A DNA stretch of 64,000 bases, from NCBI GenBank assembly GCA_020831625.1, contig JAFIGD010000006.1:62001-126000 (forward strand), in the 5' to 3' direction. Below the pieces are notes generated by a model. That model ran no database searches. It saw nothing but the letters and a program-made list of their open reading frames with translations, and was not told the origin of the DNA. Both the position numbers and the translations under genes were made by a program. The first letter of the stretch is position 1, and each line of letters starts with the position of its first letter. Below, piece after piece: positions 1 through 6,606 of this stretch. This DNA is from Verrucomicrobiota bacterium (GTDB lineage Bacteria > Verrucomicrobiota > Kiritimatiellia > SS1-B-03-39 > UBA6053).

Positions 1-156
1 TGTGGCAAGGGTTCCGGTGGTGACCCCGTATATCGGAAAGATCCCAACGGTAAAACCCCACGCCGCGGCCCAGGACAGACCCTCCACGCTCCACCCCTGC
101 TTCAAGGCCTGAAGCAGAAGACGTTTGGGATTTGGAAGTTTTTCAAGTACACTCAT
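1..156 (-). CDS. DUF2062-like membrane protein, N-terminal fragment
   Basis: The first 52 codons of a minus-strand gene that runs off the left edge. The ATG is at 156 and the frame is open to base 1. The visible part has a basic amphipathic start (KLPNPKRLLLQALKQG) followed by a hydrophobic, glycine-rich stretch (AWGFTVGIFPIYGVTTGTLA). This resembles the start of DUF2062 proteins, small inner-membrane proteins of unknown function often found beside lipid or glycan genes. A GAGGAG lies about 25 bases upstream, too far for a good ribosome site, so the start is not certain. Only the N-terminus is visible; the family call rests on pattern similarity. Confidence 0.5.
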   Translation of the reverse strand, partial: MSVLEKLPNPKRLLLQALKQGWSVEGLSWAAAWGFTVGIFPIYGVTTGTLAT

Positions 157-260
157 GATTAACCTATCGGATCATCAGCACTCCTCATTACAATTATCTG
201 GACATTACAAGGTAAAGTCGGCATCAAATCGCAAACCCATTTCTTTGCCTGGAGACACTC

Positions 261-680
261 ATGACCGAACCGACACCCGAAACCGAATCCTTCTCGGAAG
301 ACGATCTTTTCTTTACGTGTCCGCATTGCGGCAAAAACATGGCCATCGAAAAAAGGGGAATGGGGCTCACCATTCAATGCCCGGACTGCCGGGGGCTTGT
401 TAAAGTTCCCAAACTTTCCGATACCGAATTAAAAAAACGAAGCAACAGCCATGTGCCGGCCGAAAGCGACCAGCCTGATTCCCTGCCTTATATCGATTTT
501 CTCGAGGAAATTTGCATGCGGCTTCAGGGTATTCAAAAAAAATACAGCGTAATTGAAACGCAGTTCAACCTCCAGCAGGAGGCGGTCTTAACCCTGAAAG
601 ATGAAGTACAGAATCTTCAGGACGCCATGGAGATCCTCACTAAACAAATGAGCGATTCCGCATCAGCCGGGACCGAGTAA
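261..680 (+). CDS. Small zinc-ribbon protein with C-terminal coiled coil
   Basis: A 139-residue cytoplasmic protein. Two CxxC pairs (C20-x2-C23 and C40-x2-C43, CPHC and CPDC) form a classic zinc-ribbon knuckle within the first 50 residues. A hydrophilic linker follows, then a heptad-like segment (about 82-132, rich in L, E, Q and K) that should form a coiled coil and allow oligomerisation. A good ribosome site (GGAGA) lies 7 bases before the ATG. Such zinc-ribbon/coiled-coil proteins can act as adaptors or nucleic-acid binders, but nothing here fixes a partner. The divergent DUF2062 gene shares its upstream region. Function unknown. Confidence 0.75.
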   Translation: MTEPTPETESFSEDDLFFTCPHCGKNMAIEKRGMGLTIQCPDCRGLVKVPKLSDTELKKRSNSHVPAESDQPDSLPYIDFLEEICMRLQGIQKKYSVIETQFNLQQEAVLTLKDEVQNLQDAMEILTKQMSDSASAGTE

Positions 681-691
681 CTTCTCGCTTT

Positions 692-1555
692 TTACGCCTT
701 GGCTGTCTGGTTGAACTCCCGGATTTTCGCCCAGATCTCCTCCGGCTCCTCCGCATATTCAAACAAATTCAGATCATCCGGACTGATCACCCCCTCCTCC
801 GCGAGGGCGGGAAAGTTGACCACCCGCTCCCAGAAGGTCTGACCCACCAGAATAATCGGCACCGGCGGGGATTTGTAGGTCTGAATCAAGGTCAGGGTCT
901 CGAACAGCTCGTCCAGCGTCCCGTATCCCCCCGGAAACGCCACCAGCGCCTTGGCCCGCATCAGGAAGTGCATCTTCCGAATCGCGAAATAGCGGAAATT
1001 AAAGCAAAGCTCCGGGCTCACATACGGATTCGGAGCCTGCTCGAACGGCAGCACAATATTCAGGCCGATACTCTTGCCGCCCACATCATGCGCCCCGCGG
1101 TTTCCCGCCTCCATGATGCCCGGTCCGCCGCCGGTCACCACCACATACTCACACTCGCCGTTTTCCTGACACGTGGACGACACCAGACGGCTGAAATCCC
1201 GCGCCACCTGATAATACCGGGACTGCTCCACTTTCTTTTCCGCCAGAATTTTTTTGGCTTTCAGTCCCGGATCCTCCGGACTTCCGGACAGCGCCTCCTC
1301 CGCGGCGGCCAACTCCGCCTCCGCCACATCCGGCGGCAGGGTCCGGGCGCTCCCGAACACCACAATCGTGGAATGAATCCCCTCCTCCGCCTGGGCAATC
1401 TCCGGCTTGAACAGTTCCAACTGCAAACGCACCGGCCGCATGTCCGCCCGGTCCAACAAATCCTGATCATGATACGCCAGCCGATAGGCGGGCGCATTCA
1501 CCAGTGCCTCCTGTAACCGCGCCCGTTCTTTCATTTCCTCTTCTGACATTTTCAT
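692..1555 (-). CDS. LOG family protein (lysine-decarboxylase-like Rossmann fold)
   Basis: A 287-residue protein of the LOG/TIGR00730 group. The two family signatures are present: GGGPGIMEA at 142-150 and PGGYGTLDE at 208-216, which in studied members build the nucleoside-monophosphate site of cytokinin-riboside-5'-phosphate phosphoribohydrolases. Bacterial members may instead hydrolyse purine nucleotides, so the substrate is open. The ORF extends 22 codons further upstream, but AGGAG sits about 7 bases before the internal ATG at 1555, so that start was chosen. It converges on the zinc-ribbon gene with an 11-base gap. The N-terminal 60 residues are longer than in the smallest family members. 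Confidence 0.87.
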   Translation of the reverse strand: MKMSEEEMKERARLQEALVNAPAYRLAYHDQDLLDRADMRPVRLQLELFKPEIAQAEEGIHSTIVVFGSARTLPPDVAEAELAAAEEALSGSPEDPGLKAKKILAEKKVEQSRYYQVARDFSRLVSSTCQENGECEYVVVTGGGPGIMEAGNRGAHDVGGKSIGLNIVLPFEQAPNPYVSPELCFNFRYFAIRKMHFLMRAKALVAFPGGYGTLDELFETLTLIQTYKSPPVPIILVGQTFWERVVNFPALAEEGVISPDDLNLFEYAEEPEEIWAKIREFNQTAKA

Positions 1556-1653
1556 ATGCAACTCCTGCTTAGCATTGGATTCAATGATCTGAAGCCTGCC
1601 ACAAAAGCCCCGGCCGTGCAAACCCCGATTTCGCGCTTACCGGTCAGAAATTC

Positions 1654-2571
1654 ATGAGCACCGGTATGAAAACCCACAGAATCCTTGCCAATCGTCTCCC
1701 CGCACGTATGACATTCCCTATGGAAACCCTCTTTATCCAACGCATTCAACGTCTGTCCAAACCCCTTGCCGTCCACAAAACAAATGTAGCCCCCCTTCTG
1801 AAACCGCTCAAAGAGATTCAGGCGGTTCTCTTTGATATTTACGGCACCTGCTTCATCAGCGGTTCCGGCGACATCGGGGTGAACGCCGCCGCCCCCAAAG
1901 CGGACGCCCTGTCCGAGGCCCTGCGCGAACAGGGCGTCGAACTCCCCCAGGACCTCGCCGGCCCCGCGCTGGACCGCTTTTACGAACTCATCCAAAACCG
2001 CCATCAGGACCTCAAAGCCGGCGGCATTTCTTTTCCCGAAATCCGGATTCTCGATATCTGGGAGCACTGGCGGCGCGAGGCCGGAATTCACGTCAACGTC
2101 CCCCAGCTTGCCATCGATATGGAATGCCGGCTCAATCCGGTCTGGCCGATGCCCGGCCTCATCCACACCCTCGAACAGCTCCAGGCCGCCGGCATCCGCC
2201 TCGGCATCGTCAGCAACGCCCAGGTCTTCACCCCCTGCCTCTTCCCCGCCCTCACCCGGCACACCCTGACCGATCTCGGCTTCCTCCCCGCGGCCTGCGT
2301 CTGGTCCTGGACCCTCCAGGAGGCCAAACCCTCCACGCGCCTGTACCAGCTCGCCCTCAAGGCCTTTCCCGATCTGCGCCCGGAACAATGCCTCTTTGTC
2401 GGCAACGACATGCGCAACGACATCATGCCCGCCGCCGCCACCGGCATGAGAACCGCCCTCTTCGCCGGCGACGCCCGCTCCCTCCGGTGGCGCAAAGACG
2501 ATCCCGACGTCGGAGCTCTTCGGCCAGACCTCATCATTACCCACCTTTCCCAAATCAATGAATGTATCTGA
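1654..2571 (+). CDS. HAD-superfamily hydrolase
   Basis: A 305-residue HAD hydrolase. Motif I is DIYGT (D61), with Ile in place of the usual second Asp neighbour pattern DxDGT; motif II is SNAQ (187-190); the motif III Lys is near K225; motif IV is GND..ND (250-256). This matches HAD-IA type phosphatases acting on small phosphorylated metabolites; the substrate is not predictable. Position 63 is Tyr where most phosphatases have a second catalytic Asp, so phosphatase activity is not assured; DxYGT also occurs in haloacid dehalogenases. About 50 residues precede motif I and are not obviously conserved; no convincing ribosome site supports the ATG at 1654, so the true start may be downstream (for example 1708). 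Confidence 0.75.
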   Translation: MSTGMKTHRILANRLPARMTFPMETLFIQRIQRLSKPLAVHKTNVAPLLKPLKEIQAVLFDIYGTCFISGSGDIGVNAAAPKADALSEALREQGVELPQDLAGPALDRFYELIQNRHQDLKAGGISFPEIRILDIWEHWRREAGIHVNVPQLAIDMECRLNPVWPMPGLIHTLEQLQAAGIRLGIVSNAQVFTPCLFPALTRHTLTDLGFLPAACVWSWTLQEAKPSTRLYQLALKAFPDLRPEQCLFVGNDMRNDIMPAAATGMRTALFAGDARSLRWRKDDPDVGALRPDLIITHLSQINECI

Positions 2572-2586
2572 AATATTTTCTTTACA

Positions 2587-2620
2587 TTCTTAAAAGACAC
2601 CCTAAATGTTCTTTTAAGAA
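2587..2620. promoter_or_regulatory. Inverted repeat, probable autoregulatory operator of the XRE-cupin gene
   Basis: TTCTTAAAAGA (2587-2597) and its exact reverse complement TCTTTTAAGAA (2610-2620) are separated by 12 bases and end two bases before the ATG of the regulator. The right arm covers the only purine-rich stretch that could serve as ribosome site. It is AT-rich with no T-tract, so it does not look like a terminator. A weak TTTACA (2581-2586) lies 16 bases before TAAATG (2603-2608) and could be a promoter straddling the left arm. The operator role is inferred from placement. Confidence 0.5.
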
Positions 2621-2622
2621 AT

Positions 2623-3144
2623 ATGAGCTTTGATTTTTCCATTGTAAGAGAATTGCGGAAACGCGCGGGAATGACCCTGGCCGACGTCTCGGAACGCACC
2701 GGCATTTCCCCCTCGGTCATTTCCAAACTTGAACGCAACCAGACCTCCGCCGAACTGGACACCCTGTTCCGGCTGAGCCGGGTCTTTGATCTGAACACCA
2801 CCGATCTGATCGCCCTGGCCGAATCCCGCACCGCCCAGCGCGCCACCAGCAAGCAATACGAATCCGGCGGATTTCATTTCCGCCGCATCAGCTACAACAA
2901 CTGCCGGGCCTATCACGCCATCGCCCCCAAAAGCTCGGCGGTCACCCGCCCCGAGATCCATGCCGACAACTTTGAAGTCTGCTGGGTGTTCAAAGGCCAC
3001 CTCCTCATTCAGCTTCCCAAAGAGCGCCACGAACTCCGCCCCGGCGACTCCCTCCAGTTCGACGGTGCCCTCGACCACACCTACGAAGCCCTCGAAGACA
3101 CCGAATTTCTCATCATCCACCTCAAAAAAGGGAAACGATTCTAA
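2623..3144 (+). CDS. XRE-family transcriptional regulator with cupin sensor domain
   Basis: A 173-residue regulator. Residues about 7-60 form an XRE helix-turn-helix (RAGMTLADVSERTGISPSVI, then SKLER); residues about 100-170 form a small cupin β-barrel (ADNFEVCWVFKGHLL..., LRPGDSLQF, DHTYEA). XRE-cupin proteins typically bind a small carbohydrate or other metabolite in the cupin and repress or activate neighbouring catabolic genes. The gene stops one base before the GH88-like gene, so the regulator is the first cistron of the unit and probably controls it. The inverted repeat at 2587-2620 overlaps its translation start, which suggests negative autoregulation. Confidence 0.88.
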   Translation: MSFDFSIVRELRKRAGMTLADVSERTGISPSVISKLERNQTSAELDTLFRLSRVFDLNTTDLIALAESRTAQRATSKQYESGGFHFRRISYNNCRAYHAIAPKSSAVTRPEIHADNFEVCWVFKGHLLIQLPKERHELRPGDSLQFDGALDHTYEALEDTEFLIIHLKKGKRF

Positions 3145-3145
3145 G

Positions 3146-4504
3146 ATGAAAATCAACCAAACCCTCACGCCACAGGACCTGCTCCCCAAACTCAACAACC
3201 TCTGGGAGCTTTCCGCCGCCAAGATTCACGCGATCCAGACCGAATACGATCATTCCAAAGGCTCCCCGGTCTTCACAATCAAAGGAAAATACACCACCCG
3301 CGGCTGGACCGAATGGACCCAGGGCTTCGAATTCGGCTCCGAAATCCTCCAGTACGACGCCACCGGCGATGAACACTTTCTCAAAAGCGGACGCGACAAC
3401 ACCGTCAAACTCATGGCCCCCCACGTCTCACACTTCGGCGTGCACGACCACGGATTCAACAACGTCAGCACCTACGGCAACCTGCTCCGCCTCATGAACG
3501 AGGGCCGCCTCCCCGAAAACGAATGGGAGCGCAACTTCTACGAACTCGCTCTCAAACTCTCCGGCGCCGCCCAGGCCCGCCGCTGGACCCCCATCGCCAG
3601 CGGCGAAGGCTACATCTACTCCTTCAACGGCCCCCAGAGCCTCTTCGCCGACACCATCCGCTCCCTGCGCGCCCTCGCCGTCGGCTATCAGCTCGGCCAC
3701 CCCCTTATGGAGGAGAACGACCGGGCGATTTCCCTGCTCGAACGCCTCGTCCAGCACGCCCGCACCACCGCCAAATTCACCATCTTCTACGGCGAGGGCC
3801 GCGACGCCTTCGACATCCGCGGCCGCACCGCGCACGAAAGCCTCTTCAACGTCAACGACGGCAACTACCGCGCCCCCAACAGTCAACAGGGCTTCTCACC
3901 CTTCACCACCTGGACCCGCGGCCTCGCCTGGTGCATCGCCGGCTATCCCGAAGAACTCGAATTCCTCAAAACGCTTTCCGATGAGGAACTCGCCCCCTTT
4001 GGCGGCCGCGAGGAAATCGAAGGCTTCATGCTCAACGCCGCCAAAGCCGTCAGCGATTTCTACATTCAGCACACCAGCCTCGACGGCATTCCCTACTGGG
4101 ACACCGGAGCCCCCAACCTCCACAAACTCGGCGATTACACCCAACGCGCCGCCGATCCCTACAACGAGCACGAATCCGTCGACAGCTCCGCCGCCGTCAT
4201 CGCCGCCCAGGGCCTCATCCGCCTCGGGCGCTATCTCGGCGACGAGGGCAAAGACTACACCCAGGCCGGCCTCACCGTCCTCAACACCGTCTTCGACGAA
4301 CCCTATCTCAGCACCGACGCCAACCATCACGGGCTCATCCTCCACAGCAACTACCACCTCCCCAACGGCTGGGACCACATCCCCCCCGGCCGCAAAGTCG
4401 CCTGCGACGAATCCTGCATGTGGGGCGACTACCACGCCCGCGAAGCCGCCCTCCTCGTCCAGCGCCTCGCCAAGGATGAACCGTACCTTAAATTCTTCCT
4501 CTAA
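3146..4504 (+). CDS. GH88-like (unsaturated glucuronyl/rhamnogalacturonyl) hydrolase
   Basis: A 452-residue protein with the alternating aromatic and helical pattern of six-hairpin (α/α)6 glycosidases. Markers include HDHGFNN at 100-106, ADTIRSL at about 168-174 (where GH88 enzymes have a catalytic Asp; inference), FNVNDGNYRAPNS at 234-246 and WTRGLAW at 256-262, close to the W.RGQAW block of GH88 enzymes. GH88/GH105 enzymes cleave the unsaturated uronic acid left by polysaccharide lyases. No signal peptide, so it acts in the cytoplasm on imported oligosaccharides. The ATG at 3146 follows the regulator's stop by one base; the frame is open further upstream to 2960, inside the regulator, which was rejected. 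Confidence 0.7.
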   Translation: MKINQTLTPQDLLPKLNNLWELSAAKIHAIQTEYDHSKGSPVFTIKGKYTTRGWTEWTQGFEFGSEILQYDATGDEHFLKSGRDNTVKLMAPHVSHFGVHDHGFNNVSTYGNLLRLMNEGRLPENEWERNFYELALKLSGAAQARRWTPIASGEGYIYSFNGPQSLFADTIRSLRALAVGYQLGHPLMEENDRAISLLERLVQHARTTAKFTIFYGEGRDAFDIRGRTAHESLFNVNDGNYRAPNSQQGFSPFTTWTRGLAWCIAGYPEELEFLKTLSDEELAPFGGREEIEGFMLNAAKAVSDFYIQHTSLDGIPYWDTGAPNLHKLGDYTQRAADPYNEHESVDSSAAVIAAQGLIRLGRYLGDEGKDYTQAGLTVLNTVFDEPYLSTDANHHGLILHSNYHLPNGWDHIPPGRKVACDESCMWGDYHAREAALLVQRLAKDEPYLKFFL

Positions 4505-4510
4505 ATCCGT

Positions 4511-4561
4511 CGGATCGGTCGGATCGGTCGGATCGGTCGGATCGGTCGGATCGGTCGGATC
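4511..4561. repeat. 9-bp tandem repeat (CGGATCGGT), 5.7 copies
   Basis: Five perfect copies of CGGATCGGT (4511-4555) plus six further bases, starting seven bases after the stop codon of the GH88-like gene, in the 105-base gap before the oxidoreductase. Perfect identity of the copies suggests recent expansion or active slippage. The repeat keeps frame (multiple of three) but no gene reads through it. Confidence 0.9.
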
Positions 4562-4609
4562 AAAATCTCAACACCCACCCTACCACAACCCCAAAACCAC
4601 ATTACCCTT

Positions 4610-5788
4610 ATGGAAATCAAACCCATCCGCATCATCATGAACGGCGTCACCGGACGCATGGGAACCAACCAGCATCTGGACCGTTCCATCACCGCCATCA
4701 TCGAACAGGGCGGCGTCAAAGGCTCCAACGACCTCATCCTCATGCCCGAGGTCCTCCTCACCGGACGCAGCGAGCACAAACTCAAAGTCCTCGCCGAAAA
4801 ATTCGGCAAACGCGCCATCGGCAAACCTTACGAATACACCACCGATCTCGACGGCGCACTCGAAGGCAAATTCGGCAAGTTCGACATCTTCTTCGACGCC
4901 TCCGGCACCCTGCAGCGCGCCGGCTTCATCGAAAAAGCCGTCAAAGCCGGCCTCGCCATCTACTGCGAAAAGCCCACCGCCGTCGAAACTGCCGAAGCCG
5001 TCCGCCTCGCCAAACTCGTCGATGAAGCAGGTCTCAAAAACGGCGTCGTCCAGGACAAACTCTGGCTCCCCGGCTTCCGCAAAATCAAAATGCTCAAAGA
5101 ACTCGGCTTCTTCGGCAACATCCTCTCCGTCCGCGGCGAATTCGGCTACTGGGTCTTCACCGGACTCGACACCGACCAGCCCGCCCAGCGCCCCTCCTGG
5201 AACTACCGCTCCGAAGACGGCGGCGGCATGATGATCGACATGTTCTGCCACTGGCGCTACGTCATCGACAACGTCTTCGGCCCCGTCAAAAGCCTCGTCG
5301 CCTGGGGCGCCACCGACCTCCCCGAGCGCCGCTCCGAAGACGGCTCCGTGTTCCCCTGCACCGCCGACGACTCCGCCTACGCCATGTTCCTCCTCGAAGA
5401 CGGCACCATGGTCCAGTTCAACTCCTCCTGGTGCACCCGCGTCCGCCGCGACGACCTCCTCACCGTTCAGGTCGACGGTGTCAAAGGCTCCGCCGTCGCC
5501 GGCCTCCGCGAAGTCGTCGTCCAAAGCGCCGCCGACACCCCCAAGCCCGTTTGGAACCCCGATATTCCCCAGCCCATCGACTTCTACAAAGGCTGGTCCG
5601 ATGTCCCCAACAACATCGAATACGACAACGCCTTCAAAATCCAGTGGGAACTCTTCCTCCGCCACGTCGCCCTCGACGAACCCTGGCGCTACAGCCTGAT
5701 GGAAGGCGCCAAAGGCGTTCAGCTCGCCGAACTTGGCATGCAGTCCTGGAAAGAAAAACGCTGGGTCGACGTTCCCGAACTGAACTGA
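4610..5788 (+). CDS. Gfo/Idh/MocA family NAD(P)-dependent oxidoreductase
   Basis: A 392-residue dehydrogenase. The Rossmann loop is NGVTGRMG (11-18); the family's EKP motif is at 120-122 (CEKPTA), its Lys being catalytic in characterised members; GGGMMIDMFCHW (204-215) is the second-domain signature with the Asp/His pair. Family members oxidise or reduce sugars, inositols and their derivatives. It lies 105 bases after the GH88-like gene, separated by the 9-bp tandem repeat, and is probably co-transcribed. With the hydrolase it would turn an unsaturated-uronate-derived or related sugar into central metabolites; the exact sugar is unknown. Confidence 0.87.
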   Translation: MEIKPIRIIMNGVTGRMGTNQHLDRSITAIIEQGGVKGSNDLILMPEVLLTGRSEHKLKVLAEKFGKRAIGKPYEYTTDLDGALEGKFGKFDIFFDASGTLQRAGFIEKAVKAGLAIYCEKPTAVETAEAVRLAKLVDEAGLKNGVVQDKLWLPGFRKIKMLKELGFFGNILSVRGEFGYWVFTGLDTDQPAQRPSWNYRSEDGGGMMIDMFCHWRYVIDNVFGPVKSLVAWGATDLPERRSEDGSVFPCTADDSAYAMFLLEDGTMVQFNSSWCTRVRRDDLLTVQVDGVKGSAVAGLREVVVQSAADTPKPVWNPDIPQPIDFYKGWSDVPNNIEYDNAFKIQWELFLRHVALDEPWRYSLMEGAKGVQLAELGMQSWKEKRWVDVPELN

Positions 5789-5793
5789 CCCCT

Positions 5794-5842
5794 TTTTCCG
5801 ACCGTCGGAAAACCGCCCTCCGCGTTTTCCGACGGTCGGAAA
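5794..5842. repeat. Paired palindromic element (TTTTCCGAC-N-GTCGGAAAA), intergenic copy
   Basis: Two palindromes facing each other: TTTTCCGACCGTCGGAAAA (5794-5812, 9-bp arms around one base) and TTTTCCGACGGTCGGAAA (5825-5842, 8-bp arms), separated by a 12-base C-rich spacer containing CCCTCC. Each is self-complementary and the two are also inverted copies of each other. The pair lies just after the oxidoreductase stop and before the toxin-antitoxin pair. There is no T-tract, so simple termination is not obvious. Related copies occur at 12603-12618 and 63225-63273. Confidence 0.85.
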
Positions 5843-5924
5843 CACTTTATCAGAAGCACACATCATCACAAAAATTGAAGATACCAATCTTGACCAAGTC
5901 AAAAAGACCTGGTAAAGTTTTTTG

Positions 5925-6182
5925 ATGAAAACCATGTTAATTTCTGACTTCAAAGCCAAAGCGATTCGGTGCCTGAAGGATGTAAACGAAACGCGTGAGC
6001 CTCTGCAAATCTCACTCCGCGGGAAGCCCCTTGCGGTCGTCTATCCCGCTGAACCCGAACAAAGGCCGCAGGTCAGGCTTGGCACGGGTGTGGACTTCCG
6101 GATACAGGATGCCCCGGAGCCGGATTGGTTTGGAACAGGGTTCACCTCCGAATGGGAAAGTCCTCATGGACCTGTTGCTTGA
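5925..6182 (+). CDS. Phd/YefM-type antitoxin
   Basis: An 85-residue protein with the N-terminal Phd/YefM pattern (MLISDFKAKAIRCLKDV, then ISLRGKPLAVVYP), which forms the DNA-binding dimer in this antitoxin family; the C-terminal 40 residues are probably the disordered toxin-binding tail. The ATG at 5925 was preferred to an adjoining TTG at 5922. The gene overlaps the toxin gene by 17 bases, the normal arrangement for a type II pair, and the antitoxin probably represses its own promoter. The 136-base gap upstream holds the paired palindromic element. Confidence 0.78.
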   Translation: MKTMLISDFKAKAIRCLKDVNETREPLQISLRGKPLAVVYPAEPEQRPQVRLGTGVDFRIQDAPEPDWFGTGFTSEWESPHGPVA

Positions 6183-6567
6183 CACGCATGTCTGGATCTG
6201 GGCCCACGAGTCCCCGGACCGGCTGGGAGAAAAAACGAAAGCACGGCTGATGTCCTCAGCAAACCGCCGCATCATCAGCTCCGTTTCCACGCTGGAGATT
6301 GCCCGCCTTGTCACCATGGACCAGTACCGGATTCCCTGTCCCCTGAACACCTGGATCGATAACAGTGCCAGAGACCTGCTCCTGACCTTTTTCGATTTGG
6401 ATCATGCCAGTGCCCGCGAGGCCTATGCTCTGCAGGGAGACTTTCATGCGGACCCTGCCGACCGCATGCTTGTCGCCACGGCACGCGTCCATAACCTTAC
6501 GCTCCTCACCGCCGATGAACGCATCCTCGCTTATCCCCATGCCCGGCATTTTGATGCCCGGCTGTGA
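6166..6567 (+). CDS. PIN-domain toxin (VapC-like ribonuclease)
   Basis: A 133-residue PIN-domain protein. The acidic metal-binding residues are visible: D6 (LLLDTHVW), E44 (STLEIARL), D99 (DPADRML) and D117 (LTADERIL). Characterised VapC toxins cut tRNA or rRNA when released from their antitoxin. The LLLDTHVWIW start is typical of the VapC subgroup paired with Phd/YefM antitoxins. The open frame extends back to 5995 inside the antitoxin gene, but family length and the MDLLLDTHVW start fix the ATG at 6166. Confidence 0.87.
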   Translation: MDLLLDTHVWIWAHESPDRLGEKTKARLMSSANRRIISSVSTLEIARLVTMDQYRIPCPLNTWIDNSARDLLLTFFDLDHASAREAYALQGDFHADPADRMLVATARVHNLTLLTADERILAYPHARHFDARL

Positions 6568-6606
6568 GGAAGATTTAAATTCACCCCCCTGAACGAAACA
6601 AATCCC

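Noticed and set aside
2960-3145. N-terminal extension of the GH88-like gene inside the regulator gene
   Set aside because: The extension is a Thr/Ser/Pro-rich shadow of the regulator's cupin domain; the hydrolase starts naturally at 3146.
5794-5842. Rho-independent terminator
   Set aside because: Stems are present but neither side has a T-tract, and the same element occurs inside genes.
4580-5959. 459-codon open frame on the minus strand opposite the oxidoreductase gene
   Set aside because: It is a by-product of C-ending codons on the plus strand: the product is a Gly/Ala/Val/Glu/Phe/Asp-rich string with no motif, and the plus-strand gene has clear family motifs.
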